Positions 8,903 to 18,067 of a stretch of 58,260 nucleotides of DNA are shown here, piece by piece; within the stretch, counting starts at the first letter, position 1, and every line of letters begins with the position of its first letter. Source of the stretch: a virus; IMG/VR virus record IMGVR_UViG_3300042344_000667, positions 1 through 58,260 of that record. One strand, 5' to 3'. The notes beneath the pieces are model-generated. The model saw nothing but the letters and a program-made list of their open reading frames with translations. It made no database searches and was not told the DNA's origin. The position numbers and the translations under genes are program-made.

Positions 8903-9067
8903 ATGGACCGCGACACCTTCAAGAATTGGGTCAAGGTCATGCAAGCGCTAGAAGAAGCTGAAAAGACAGATAGCTATATTTATTATCGAGCGAAATCAAT
9001 TGTGACCAAGCAGGTCGATCCTGGCGCGTTTGGTCCGCTTCCCAAGCGAGGATTCAATGACCACTAA
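8903..9067 (+). CDS. Small head-tail region protein (54 aa)
   Basis: ATG at 8903, two bases after the previous stop, opens a 54-residue frame (MDRDTFKNWVKVMQALEEAE... ending LPKRGFNDH). It is charged and helical, with a Gly/Pro-containing end. It overlaps the start of the tail terminator by 11 bases. Tight packing and coding-like composition support it. No function is assigned. Confidence 0.6.
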   Translation: MDRDTFKNWVKVMQALEEAEKTDSYIYYRAKSIVTKQVDPGAFGPLPKRGFNDH

Positions 9068-9482
9068 GCGCGAACGGATTCTGAGTGCGATTGCAAGCGC
9101 ACTTGCTAGCACTGCGGGCGTGAATGGTCGCGTGTATCGCAGCAGGGTCACTGCAATGCAGCGCGCTGAGTCGCCTGCAATTGTCATTGAACCGATCAGT
9201 GACACGCCAACGCAAAACACCAGCTTGCCGACATTGGATTGGCGCATGCGTGTGCGTGTAACGGTAATCGTGCGCGGTGACACGCCAGATCAACTTGCTG
9301 ATCCAATTATTGAGAGCATGCACGCCAAGATGGTGGCTGATTTGACGCTTGGCGGCTATGCGATTGACGTGCAGCCGGATGAAGTGACCTACAACATGCT
9401 GGACGCCGATCAGCCTGCCGGTGTAATTTTCAATGATTATATTGTTCAATATCGTACAACTGTTGCGAGTTTGGCCACGTAG
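9057..9482 (+). CDS. Putative tail terminator / minor tail protein U-like
   Basis: A 141-residue protein with the alternating pattern of gpU/tail-terminator proteins: an N-terminal helix (RERILSAIASALAST), a strand with VYRSRVTAMQRAESPAIVIEP, then LDWRMRVRVTVIVRGDTPDQLADPI and a C-terminal VQYRTTVASL strand. Such proteins cap the tail tube and dock to the head. Start chosen at ATG 9057, overlapping the preceding small gene. Confidence 0.75.
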   Translation: MTTKRERILSAIASALASTAGVNGRVYRSRVTAMQRAESPAIVIEPISDTPTQNTSLPTLDWRMRVRVTVIVRGDTPDQLADPIIESMHAKMVADLTLGGYAIDVQPDEVTYNMLDADQPAGVIFNDYIVQYRTTVASLAT

Positions 9483-9507
9483 AGTCTGATAAGTCGCGCG
9501 ATTTACA

Positions 9508-9747
9508 GTGATTGATGAGTTTCAAGGGCAAGGTGGCTCGTACATCCTTGACCCCGAGACAGGCATCCGCACCCTCGTTCAGCGGACGCTGCCACCTGTT
9601 CCACAAGAGGTAATTTCCAATGCCCCTTCTAACTCGGAAACGCCTGATCCTTCTGGAGACGGAGACGACTTACGGGACGGATCCGACTCCCGACGGAGCG
9701 GACGCCGTTCTGGTTCGCGATCTGAATATCACTCCTCTGCAGAGTGA
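9508..9747 (+). CDS. Small protein overlapping the tail tube gene
   Basis: A GTG start at 9508 opens a 79-residue frame. The first 40 residues (GQGGSYILDPETGIRTLVQRT) look like a genuine conserved small protein of cyanobacterial phages. The remaining half overlaps the tail tube gene for 128 bases and is low-complexity Ser/Arg/Asp, a reading forced by the other frame. The natural product may be only the N-terminal part extended by stop loss. Function unknown. Confidence 0.5.
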   Translation: MIDEFQGQGGSYILDPETGIRTLVQRTLPPVPQEVISNAPSNSETPDPSGDGDDLRDGSDSRRSGRRSGSRSEYHSSAE

Positions 9748-10555
9748 TGTTGTCAGTCGTGACTTGATTCGTCCTTATCTGGGCGCGTCTCAGCAACTGC
9801 TGGCTAACACTCGTGTTGAGTGCACCTTCAGCGTTGAATTGGCTGGTTCTGGCACTGCTGGCACCGCTCCTCGCTATGGCAAGGCTCTGCTTGCTTGTGG
9901 TATGAGCGAAACCATCGTGGCTACTACCAGCGTGACCTATGCGCCCGTCAGCGCAAGTTTTGGTAGCTGCACCATCTATTACAACATTGATGGTCTGCTG
10001 CATAAAGTGACCGGCGCGCGCGGCACTTATACGCTGAATGTAGCCGTCGGCGAGATCCCCACCATTGATTTCACTTTCACTGGTGTGTACAACGCTCCCA
10101 CTGACACCGCAGCGCCTTCGGTCACCTACGCCAATCAAGCCAACCCGGTAGTCGCCAAGAATGGCAATACGACTGACTTTCAGTTGCTGTCCTATAGCGG
10201 CTGCCTGCAGTCGGTGACTTTCGACATCGGCAACACTCTGGTGTACCGCGACTTGATCAACTGCACCAAGCAGGTGCTGCTGACTGATCGCGCCAGCACT
10301 GGCAGTGTGACCATCGAAGCGCCAACCATTGCGCAGAAGGACTACTTCACTGCTGCGCTTGCTGACGGCGCGCTTGGCAACCTGCTGTTCCAGCACGGCC
10401 AGACCGCCGGCAACATCGTTGATTTCGCCTCCACCAAGGTCGACATCGGCGATGTCAGCTACAGCGATCAGGATGGCATCCACATGCTGACCATCCCCTA
10501 CACCTGCGTTCCCTCGACCGCAGGCAACGACGAGTTCAGCCTCGTCTACACTTGA
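9620..10555 (+). CDS. Major tail tube protein
   Basis: A 311-residue protein with MPLLTRKRLILLETETTYGTDPTP at the N-terminus, the usual opening of siphovirus tail tube proteins, followed by beta-rich sequence (QLLANTRVECTFSVELAGSG, TYTLNVAVGEIPTIDFTFTG). It should stack as rings to form the tail tube. Codon usage is strongly optimised, as in the capsid, and a strong terminator follows, both expected for an abundant virion protein. Confidence 0.85.
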   Translation: MPLLTRKRLILLETETTYGTDPTPDGADAVLVRDLNITPLQSDVVSRDLIRPYLGASQQLLANTRVECTFSVELAGSGTAGTAPRYGKALLACGMSETIVATTSVTYAPVSASFGSCTIYYNIDGLLHKVTGARGTYTLNVAVGEIPTIDFTFTGVYNAPTDTAAPSVTYANQANPVVAKNGNTTDFQLLSYSGCLQSVTFDIGNTLVYRDLINCTKQVLLTDRASTGSVTIEAPTIAQKDYFTAALADGALGNLLFQHGQTAGNIVDFASTKVDIGDVSYSDQDGIHMLTIPYTCVPSTAGNDEFSLVYT

Positions 10556-10578
10556 TTCGTTGGACAGACGGATGATGA

Positions 10579-10602
10579 GGGCCGGTAATGCGGCCCTTTT
10601 TT
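10579..10602 (+). terminator. Rho-independent terminator after tail tube gene
   Basis: GGGCCG and CGGCCC form a perfect stem around GTAATG, followed by six T residues. It is the clearest terminator in the structural module. TATGCTGTT follows at 10612, repeating the arrangement seen at 8245-8286. Confidence 0.85.
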
Positions 10603-10640
10603 ATTGGGTGTATGCTGTTGCAGTATCGCGTGAATTACGC

Positions 10641-10967
10641 ATGGCATTTGTCCGCAAAAAGGTAAAGGTTTTCTCTTGGCCCGTTTCCATCGAGGAGCCC
10701 AGCGATGGTGGCACTTTTGATACGGCCACCTTTGACGCGAAGTTCAAGCGCGTGGGACGGAAGGAATTTCAAAAGCTGGGCGAGAAAGGTGAGCTTGACC
10801 TGCTCAAGGTAATTATGGTCGGCTGGGATGGGATTCTTGACGAGGACGGCAAAGAGGTACCGTTTTCGCTTGAGGCAATGCGCGAATTTAGCGATGATCA
10901 TTACTGGATTCGCGGCGTGTTGAAGGCTTATACCGAGACATTTGAGGGTGGTCGCCAGGGAAACTGA
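10641..10967 (+). CDS. Tail assembly chaperone (gpG-like)
   Basis: A 108-residue protein (MAFVRKKVKVFSWPVSIEEP, then FKRVGRKEFQKL, LDLLKVIMVGWDGI and FSLEAMREF) matching short tail assembly chaperones that sit between tail tube and tape measure genes. Chaperones of this type coat the tape measure protein during tail assembly. The final sense codons GGA AAC lie within GGGAAAC, a -1 slippery heptamer just before TGA, so some ribosomes should continue into the next frame. Confidence 0.8.
   Translation: MAFVRKKVKVFSWPVSIEEPSDGGTFDTATFDAKFKRVGRKEFQKLGEKGELDLLKVIMVGWDGILDEDGKEVPFSLEAMREFSDDHYWIRGVLKAYTETFEGGRQGN
10958..10964 (+). other. Programmed -1 ribosomal frameshift site GGGAAAC
   Basis: The heptamer fits X XXY YYZ in the zero frame (G GGA AAC) immediately before the TGA at 10965. 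A -1 slip continues with CTG AAA GAT GCT and stays open to 11311. Lambda uses the near-identical GGGAAAG for gpG-gpGT. Confidence 0.8.
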
Positions 10968-11311
10968 AAGATGCTGCCGTCTATTGGGCGGACGGCGGCA
11001 AGCGAATAGAAGATAAAACAAAGGAGGACGCTGCTGTGTTTGGCATCGTCCTCCCTGAGCAACCTGCCGAGCAATCGAACGATTTCGAGGTTTGGGAGGA
11101 GAATTGGGATGTGGTGATGATGTTTTTGCGTATGCAAACGCAATGGACGACGACGATGGCGGGTTATATGGGACTGCGATATGACGTGCTTGTTTGCCCC
11201 GGCGGAATGTTCGACCTCTACAATGTGGAGAATCGCCGCGAGATGCTTGAAGACCTCCAGATCATGGAGGCTACGGCGTTAAGCGAATTGGCCAAGGACA
11301 AGGATGGCTAG
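10964..11311 (+). CDS. T domain of the tail chaperone, made by -1 frameshift (gpGT-like)
   Basis: The -1 frame runs from 10964 to 11311 (about 115 residues) and would be fused to the protein encoded at 10641. It has DAAVYWADGGKR, then FEVWEENWDVVMMFLRMQTQW and GYMGLRYDVL, a DUF1799-like pattern typical of the T part. A GTG at 11036 inside it could start a shorter free protein, but conserved-looking sequence upstream and the slippery site argue for the fusion. It overlaps the tape measure start by 8 bases. Confidence 0.78.
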   Translation: MKDAAVYWADGGKRIEDKTKEDAAVFGIVLPEQPAEQSNDFEVWEENWDVVMMFLRMQTQWTTTMAGYMGLRYDVLVCPGGMFDLYNVENRREMLEDLQIMEATALSELAKDKDG

Positions 11312-14300
11312 CAAGCAGGTTCAAGACATTAAAGTCCGCCTTGGCATTGAAGGCTTTGAGGGGCTGGACCGGCTAAAGGGTTCTTTTCGCGAACTTGGAA
11401 AAGTAACGAATCTTAGCGATAAGGATATTTCTCGCGCTCGCGATAGTCTTGTTAATTTTGCTAAAAATGCTGGGAATACAGAGCAGGTAACCAAGGGCCT
11501 GCTTGAGGCGCTTAAGGGTCTTCAAGGTCAGGCGACAAGAAGCTCTTCAGCGTACAATAAATTAAGCGAAGACATTATCAAATTAAATCAATCTTTAAAG
11601 TTAACAGATTCTGAAATTCAAAAGCAAGCAGAATTGCTTGCAAAATCTGCTCGCGCGCATTCTCAGTCGGAAGCGTCAATCAAAGGGCATGTAAAAGCCC
11701 TGCAAGATCTTCGCACTCAGGCTTCGCTTGGCGGACAAGCATACATTGGCATTGGAGCTGAAATTGATCGATTAAATACTAAACTTGAAGAGGGCACCAA
11801 AAAAAGTCGCTCATATCGGAGTGTCCTTGGTCAAGCTTTGTCTGGCGATCCAGAAAAGCTTTCTGCTCAGCTTGAAAAGCTTAAGCAGACTTTGGCTGAC
11901 ACTGGCAACACGGCCGAGCAAACTGGTCGCGCGATGGCTCAACTGGCTATCGGTGGAGCCACAGAATCACGCGCTCGTATTGCTGCATTTACAAAAGAAA
12001 TCGAAGATCAGCGCCGAGCTATTACGCGATTAGACGAAGCCTTTTTGGAGCTTCCTAGGACTTCTGCTATTTATGCTCAAAGACTTAACGAATTAAATCT
12101 TGAGCTCAATAACACTGTAATCGCAAGTACTCGTTATTACGAAATTCTTGCAGATATTTCAACACTTCAACTTGAGCTTCAGAGGGCTCAGTCCATTGGT
12201 CGCGGGCAGGTTTTATTTGAGCGACTTTTCCTGCCAGAAGGAACGGCATCAAGGCTTGCGTCAACCCAAAAAAACCTGGGCATGGTCATTGGCGCATTGC
12301 GCGAAGAAATGTCCATGCTTGATACAAGCACGGCAGAAGGAAGCGCTAAATTTGCCCAGCAATCTCGTCAAGTTGCACAATTAGAGGAGCAACTTAAAAA
12401 ACTAAATAATCAATACATTAGCGTTGGTCAATCGCAAGCTGCAGCAGCGCAAACTGAAATTAATCCATATCAGCCATCTGGCGCAAGAAATCTGCTTTTC
12501 GACAAAGAAATTGCTCGTCAAGCCGCTGAAGGTGTCAAAGAATTCAGAAAAACATATAATGATGCGATAGATTCGCTAATTAGCGCAAAACGTAATTTTA
12601 GAGAAGAAGAAGCTCGCCTTATTGAGCAAAATAATCAACAGCAAGAAAGTGCTCATAGAGCCGAAATGGCTCGTATTGAAGCTGAAAATAATGCTGCAGT
12701 TACTGCGTTCGATGAACAGTTAAGGATTAGAGCAAATTTACTTGACGCACAGCGAAAAGCAGCAGCTTCCGCCATGGGTTTTGGCGGGCGTGAGTTATCA
12801 CCTCTTTACGAAAGAATCACGGGGCTAGCTGGCGCTTCGGTTCAGCGCGAACAGCTAATGATGGGGCGAAGCGCAACTCAAGTCTTAACAGACATGCTGA
12901 CTGCCTTTGAGAAGGGCGGTCGAGGCGTTGACATTGCACAAAAAAGCACCCAAATTGGGGAAAGCATTGCGCAAGGCGTTACAGCAGGGGCAACAGACAA
13001 AGGAATCCTGGCTTCTGGCGCAAATACACTTTCAGAGCAATTTATTTTTTCGCTTAAAAAAGCTTTCAGAATTAAAAGCCCCTCTGGCGAGTCGCGCGAT
13101 GAGATTGGGGTACCTATTGGACAGGGTATTGGTCAAGGCATTATTCAAGGTCTCAAAGAGGTTCGTGGCGATGTTATCTCTGCTGTTCGTTTGTTGTTTT
13201 CTGATATAGCAGCTACTCCTCAACGCGCTAATTTACCTGCGCAGCAAACTGCTCTTGCTGACAAGCTTCAGTCTTTCCTGGCTCGCACTTCAGCCAAAAC
13301 ATCCACCTTTCTTCCTTTTGCTCGTTTAATGGGAGAAGAAGCCGTCTCTTCCCCCGCGCTCACTCTCGCCACGTACAGAAAAGCGTATGAGCGAGGTGGC
13401 ATTGTGCCTTCGATGTACATGCCGACCGAGCAACGTAGGAATGTTCGAGGCGTTTCTGGTCTTCCTGGCTTTGGGCTGGAGCAAGAGATTGTTGCCGGGG
13501 CAATTCGCAATGTTGGTCGCACTGGCGCCTTTGTGGGTCCCCTGAGCGGCCCTCGGGTTTCGCTAGGAGGCGCGCGCTCACCCTTTGCAGCCGGAATTGG
13601 CATGCAGCAGCCTGCGGGAACACCCGCAGAGTTTCAAGGATTGGCGAATGCTCTTGCCTCTGTTGCAAAAAATGTTGACGTAGCGGCTCGTCAGATTCAA
13701 GACGTTGGATTCCTGAATTTACCGACAAGAACAACTGGCGCGCGAGGGTTTGCTCTTAATGCGGCAATCAACCAAGCCGCATGGCAGCGTCGAGGTGCAA
13801 CATCTTTTGCGGGGCAGTCTGCACCACTTTTTGGTGCGTCTTCTCCTGTGCCTGCGCAGGGTTCGTTCCGTTATGGGATGGCAGCCGCGCAGTCGTTTCC
13901 AGTTGAGGGAATGCTTGGCGGTGGTCGCTCTATGCAGTTTGGTAGAGAAGCTGCCGCTAGTTCAACAAGGGAAGCAATTGTTTCTTATCGTCAAGCTGTA
14001 TCAAATTTTTGGGAAGGTGAAACAGGCACCTTTGAAACAGTTCGACGTATTGTGTCATCAGGCGTTCAATTAAGCGCAAGTCGTCTTGCAAGGCGTTTGA
14101 CTGAATCTATTGAATTACCAAATATTTCTGGCATTGGTCGTCGGATTGGTGGCGCCATGCCAAGCCTGTCTGGTCTTCGCGCAGGGTTGTCAAATATTTC
14201 GATACCAGGTGCATCGGCGCTGCATGAGCTTTTAACCGGAGACAAAGCCTTTATGCAGCGACTGGAAAGGCAAGATATGGCGTATGGCGTTTCAAGACTT

Positions 14301-17300
14301 GGCGAATTTCCTATATCTGGGATGGCGCAAATTGGAAATATCGGTGCAGGTGGTGGCTCTTTTATTCCGCTAATGGCCGGAGCTGCTGGCGGTGGCGGTG
14401 GCGGTGGTCGTCCTCCCGCTGCAGTCATCCCTCCTGCCGCTCCATCTGAGTATGAAAAGCTCACTGCGGCTGTAAGCCGTTTTGGTGATGTAAATCGCCG
14501 TAGTACTGCTGATTTGCGTGAGTTTTCTGGAAGCTTGGCTTTGCTTCAGGACATACTTGATCCAACGGCTGCTGATTTTAAGCAGGTAAATCAAGAAATT
14601 GAAAAACAAGGACGGTTGGTTGACCGTGAGCTGGAAAAGCGGCAACGAGGCGCCCGCCGCCGTATGAGCGGAATGGAAGTCGCTCAAGCTGCTGGCGCTG
14701 CATTGAGTGGTGGCATCTTTGGCGGTCCCGAGGGTTTCCTCGGTGGCGCAGTTGGCGGCGTGTTTGGCGGCGTGGGGGGTGCATTTGCTGGTGCTGCTGC
14801 TGGTGCGCAAGTTGGCATGCTGAGGCAACAGCTTGGTGGATTTGCTGACTATGCAGCACAGATCCAGAAAATGCAGATCGCACTGCGAGATGCGGCTGGA
14901 AGCCAGGATCAATTCAACCAAGCCGTTGAAGCAGCTAATTTTGCGGTGCGCAACCTGAATGTGCCGCAAGACGTTGCGATTCAGGGCATGACGAAATTGA
15001 CCGCTGCGGTGAGAGGAGCAGGCGGTCAGGTCACCGATGCCGAATTGGTCTTCAAGAATGTGACCGCAGCAATCAAGGCAACCGGTGGGTCGGCGCAGGA
15101 TGTTGACGGTGCCATCACTGCGATGGTTCAGGTGTTCTCGAAAGGCAAGGTAAGCGCAGAAGAGTTAAGCGGTCAGCTTGGCGAGCGCTTGCCCGGCGCA
15201 GTTACGAAGTTTGCCCAAGCGAACGAAATGACGCTGCCTGAGCTGTCAAAAGCGCTCGAGCAAGGTCAGGTTGGCTTGAACGAGCTAATGAATTTCATCG
15301 TGCAGCTTGGTGATGAATACTCTGGTACCGCAAATCAAATCGCAGATTCCAGTCAGGATGCTGGCGCTCGCCTGACGGTGGCATTCAACGATATGAGGAT
15401 TGCGATTGGCGAAACGCTTCAGCCAGTTGGTGCTCAACTACAGGAAACTTTCGCAAAATTTGTAACCGATATTACGCCAGCAGTGGCTGCAAGTGCTAAA
15501 GCAATCGCGGACGCCTTCTCGTTCTTTTTAGACAATGAGATTCTTTCCGGAATTGCCGCTTTTGCCCTAAAGCTTGGGCTTGTCACGGCGGCGACTGTTG
15601 CGTTACGCGCTGCAATCACATCGCTTGCTCAGATAAATATTGTTAGCTGGTTCACCGGCGTCAGTTCTGCGGCTCGAATTACTGGCGATGTAATGGCAGC
15701 TTCTGCGGTCAAAACTACAGGCTTCGCTACTGCAATGCGCGGTCTGTTTGGCATATTAAGAAGCATTGCTGCACTTGGTGCAATTACCGTCGCAATTGAT
15801 GTAGTTGTTCGCAATTTTGCGCAACTCATGGCTGCGCGTCAAGCTTTTAGGGAGCTAAACGCAAAACGAGATCCCGTTGGCGCAACTGGTCCTCAGCCAG
15901 CAATGACAGCGGAAAGGCGCTATACAGGTGCCGCAAGAGAAAAAGTGATTGAAGACATAAACAAGCAGCGAGAGCACGCTGCTCGTCTTAGGAGAGAAAT
16001 ACAAGATATTGAATCACGGTTGCTTGTGGCGGAAAGTGTACCGGGAGCGGGACGCGCTTCTCTGTTTACCGCAGGCTTAAAGGCCCAAGCCGACCTAAAA
16101 AGGGTTCAACTTCGCGAAGCGGAAGAGGTAATTAAGCTTGATCTAAAAACGTTCAAAACTCGCGAGCAGATTCAATCTGAATACTTGCGCGGCATGAATG
16201 AGCGCTTCAAGACGGTAGATGGCGGCGAAGGCAAAGCAGATAAAGAAGCTGAAAAGGCTGCTCGTGAAGCTCAACGCCTATACGAGGAAAATCTTCGCAA
16301 TGCAATGCGCTTGCAAGACGTTGGCCTGCGAACGCTTCAGCTTGAAGAGCTGACAACGCTTGAGAGAGAGCGCCAACAGCTTGTCAACCGCGACGCCGAC
16401 AGAATTGAGTTTGCAATCCTTGACCTAAAGCAAAAACAATTTGGCCTTGATATCAGGCAAACGCATTTGAATGAAGTCAACGAGCGCTTGGAAGACTTGC
16501 GGGTCCAGGGGCTAAGGCAAGGGCTTGATGTTTCAAAAACAGCGGAAGAAATTTCTAAAAATAAAATTGAATATTTAGAGCTTCAGCTTGAGGCTGAAAA
16601 AAATATCACTGACCAACTTGAGCTGCAACGGCAAATTATTGAAGCCACGGGACTGACGCGGGAAATGCGTCAAGCCGGTCGTCGCGCTGCGATTGGCGTT
16701 TTTGATTACGGCCAAGCTGGCGCTGCCAATTTTGCTGGTGGCGAGCAGATCTACCAGCCTCAAGAATTTATGACGCCAGAAGCTCAGCGCTTCCAAGAAA
16801 TGCGTCAACAACTGGAGGAAATGATTTCCCTTCAGAATCAAGTGCAAGCTGGCGCCATGCAGATGGGAGAGGCGTTCTCCAGTGCATTTATTGAAACGAT
16901 TACGGGCTCTAAGTCAGCAAAGCAGGCACTTGCCGACTTGATGGCGTCAATTGGCAAGCATTTTCTGGACATGGCGCAACAAATCATTACGCAACAAATT
17001 GCGATGATTCTTTACGGCACCATCATGAAAGCGCTTGGGGTGGGTCTCAGCGGTGGAGGCGCCGCTCCTAACTACAGCGGTGTTTTCAGTAGCGGTCAGG
17101 CAGGGTTCAATCCATCCGTGTTTACGGGGCCAAGTTTGCTTCCGGCGGCCAATGGAGCGGCGTTTGCTCAAAACGGCATTCAACCCTTCGCAATGGGCGG
17201 CATCGTCACCAAGCCGACATTCTTCAAGTACGCGAAGGGTGGCGAGATGCAAAACGGCCTCATGGGCGAAGCCGGGGCTGAGGCGATTATGCCGCTCAAG

Positions 17301-17615
17301 CGTGGTGCTGATGGCAAGCTTGGCGTCGCCGCTCGCCTGGACGGTGCCATGAAACGGTACCGTTCGACGCCTGGTAGCGCAGCCGCCGCAGCAGAAGGTG
17401 ACAGCGCCTCGCTGGCTGCGGCAGGGGCGGCCACAATGGAGCCGATTGACGTCCGCTACAGCGTGGAACGCATCAACAACGTGGATTACGTCACCGCTGA
17501 TCAGTTTCAGCGCGGCATGGCACAGGCTGCCCAACAGGGCGCAATCCAAGGCGAACGCCGCGCCATGCGTAGCCTCAAAAACAGCGCCGCCACACGTAGA
17601 GGAGTCGGCATCTAA
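11304..17615 (+). CDS. Tape measure protein
   Basis: A 2103-residue protein that sets tail length and is ejected with DNA. The N-terminal third is helical coiled coil. A segment near residue 590 has FRIKSPSGESRDEIGVPIG. A Gly/Ala-rich region near 1030 precedes the conserved tape-measure domain at about 1195-1370 (FKNVTAAIKATGGSAQDVDG, SGQLGERLPGAV). Hydrophobic stretches at about 1410-1510 may cross the membrane during ejection. A long coiled coil follows, then a C-terminal GGEMQNGLMGEAGAEAIMPL motif. The first 2.5 kb is more AT-rich than the rest, suggesting a recombined N-terminal part. Confidence 0.93.
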   Translation: MASKQVQDIKVRLGIEGFEGLDRLKGSFRELGKVTNLSDKDISRARDSLVNFAKNAGNTEQVTKGLLEALKGLQGQATRSSSAYNKLSEDIIKLNQSLKLTDSEIQKQAELLAKSARAHSQSEASIKGHVKALQDLRTQASLGGQAYIGIGAEIDRLNTKLEEGTKKSRSYRSVLGQALSGDPEKLSAQLEKLKQTLADTGNTAEQTGRAMAQLAIGGATESRARIAAFTKEIEDQRRAITRLDEAFLELPRTSAIYAQRLNELNLELNNTVIASTRYYEILADISTLQLELQRAQSIGRGQVLFERLFLPEGTASRLASTQKNLGMVIGALREEMSMLDTSTAEGSAKFAQQSRQVAQLEEQLKKLNNQYISVGQSQAAAAQTEINPYQPSGARNLLFDKEIARQAAEGVKEFRKTYNDAIDSLISAKRNFREEEARLIEQNNQQQESAHRAEMARIEAENNAAVTAFDEQLRIRANLLDAQRKAAASAMGFGGRELSPLYERITGLAGASVQREQLMMGRSATQVLTDMLTAFEKGGRGVDIAQKSTQIGESIAQGVTAGATDKGILASGANTLSEQFIFSLKKAFRIKSPSGESRDEIGVPIGQGIGQGIIQGLKEVRGDVISAVRLLFSDIAATPQRANLPAQQTALADKLQSFLARTSAKTSTFLPFARLMGEEAVSSPALTLATYRKAYERGGIVPSMYMPTEQRRNVRGVSGLPGFGLEQEIVAGAIRNVGRTGAFVGPLSGPRVSLGGARSPFAAGIGMQQPAGTPAEFQGLANALASVAKNVDVAARQIQDVGFLNLPTRTTGARGFALNAAINQAAWQRRGATSFAGQSAPLFGASSPVPAQGSFRYGMAAAQSFPVEGMLGGGRSMQFGREAAASSTREAIVSYRQAVSNFWEGETGTFETVRRIVSSGVQLSASRLARRLTESIELPNISGIGRRIGGAMPSLSGLRAGLSNISIPGASALHELLTGDKAFMQRLERQDMAYGVSRLGEFPISGMAQIGNIGAGGGSFIPLMAGAAGGGGGGGRPPAAVIPPAAPSEYEKLTAAVSRFGDVNRRSTADLREFSGSLALLQDILDPTAADFKQVNQEIEKQGRLVDRELEKRQRGARRRMSGMEVAQAAGAALSGGIFGGPEGFLGGAVGGVFGGVGGAFAGAAAGAQVGMLRQQLGGFADYAAQIQKMQIALRDAAGSQDQFNQAVEAANFAVRNLNVPQDVAIQGMTKLTAAVRGAGGQVTDAELVFKNVTAAIKATGGSAQDVDGAITAMVQVFSKGKVSAEELSGQLGERLPGAVTKFAQANEMTLPELSKALEQGQVGLNELMNFIVQLGDEYSGTANQIADSSQDAGARLTVAFNDMRIAIGETLQPVGAQLQETFAKFVTDITPAVAASAKAIADAFSFFLDNEILSGIAAFALKLGLVTAATVALRAAITSLAQINIVSWFTGVSSAARITGDVMAASAVKTTGFATAMRGLFGILRSIAALGAITVAIDVVVRNFAQLMAARQAFRELNAKRDPVGATGPQPAMTAERRYTGAAREKVIEDINKQREHAARLRREIQDIESRLLVAESVPGAGRASLFTAGLKAQADLKRVQLREAEEVIKLDLKTFKTREQIQSEYLRGMNERFKTVDGGEGKADKEAEKAAREAQRLYEENLRNAMRLQDVGLRTLQLEELTTLERERQQLVNRDADRIEFAILDLKQKQFGLDIRQTHLNEVNERLEDLRVQGLRQGLDVSKTAEEISKNKIEYLELQLEAEKNITDQLELQRQIIEATGLTREMRQAGRRAAIGVFDYGQAGAANFAGGEQIYQPQEFMTPEAQRFQEMRQQLEEMISLQNQVQAGAMQMGEAFSSAFIETITGSKSAKQALADLMASIGKHFLDMAQQIITQQIAMILYGTIMKALGVGLSGGGAAPNYSGVFSSGQAGFNPSVFTGPSLLPAANGAAFAQNGIQPFAMGGIVTKPTFFKYAKGGEMQNGLMGEAGAEAIMPLKRGADGKLGVAARLDGAMKRYRSTPGSAAAAAEGDSASLAAAGAATMEPIDVRYSVERINNVDYVTADQFQRGMAQAAQQGAIQGERRAMRSLKNSAATRRGVGI

Positions 17616-18067
17616 TGGAATACGCCTACGGCCACCTACTGGACATCGGCCCCAGCGGCCAAGCAGCCCAATACCGCTTCCAGAACTACGCGATCAACCA
17701 AAACGTAGACGGCTACTTGTTTCTGCCGTTCAGCTTTGGTGGAGCGGTAGCCACACTTCAAGGCGACAACCTTGATGCGGCACTCCAGTTCGCCAACATC
17801 GAAATGACCCGCGCGTGGATTGTCGAGGCCCTCGATAACCTATGGGTTGCCAAGGTCACCACGGTGCTCTGGGAACCCTCCACTGGAGCAGTCCAGCGCA
17901 CCCTTTACACCTACTGGGGCACCTGCTCTAGCGGCGGCTGGGATGAGGTCAACATCCAAGTCAGCTTAAACTCAGTGCTTGACGCGGTTCAAACCAACAT
18001 CCCGGGGCGCCGCCTTCATCGCTGGCAGGTCGGCAGCATCCCGTTTACAGCTCAAATCAGTGTGTGA
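17615..18067 (+). CDS. Minor tail protein (distal tail region)
   Basis: A 150-residue protein between the tape measure and NlpC-like genes. It has RFQNYAINQNVDGYLFLPF, then AALQFANIEMTRAWIVEAL and WDEVNIQVSLNSVLDAV, consistent with a gpL-like or DUF1833-like tail tip component. The start ATG overlaps the tape measure stop (TAATG). Assignment is by order and overall pattern. Confidence 0.7.
   Translation: MEYAYGHLLDIGPSGQAAQYRFQNYAINQNVDGYLFLPFSFGGAVATLQGDNLDAALQFANIEMTRAWIVEALDNLWVAKVTTVLWEPSTGAVQRTLYTYWGTCSSGGWDEVNIQVSLNSVLDAVQTNIPGRRLHRWQVGSIPFTAQISV

Noticed and set aside
9629-10483. Long minus-strand frame of 284 residues opposite the tail tube gene
   Set aside because: It mirrors the biased codons of the tail tube gene, has no ribosome site or family resemblance, and would oppose the transcription of the module.
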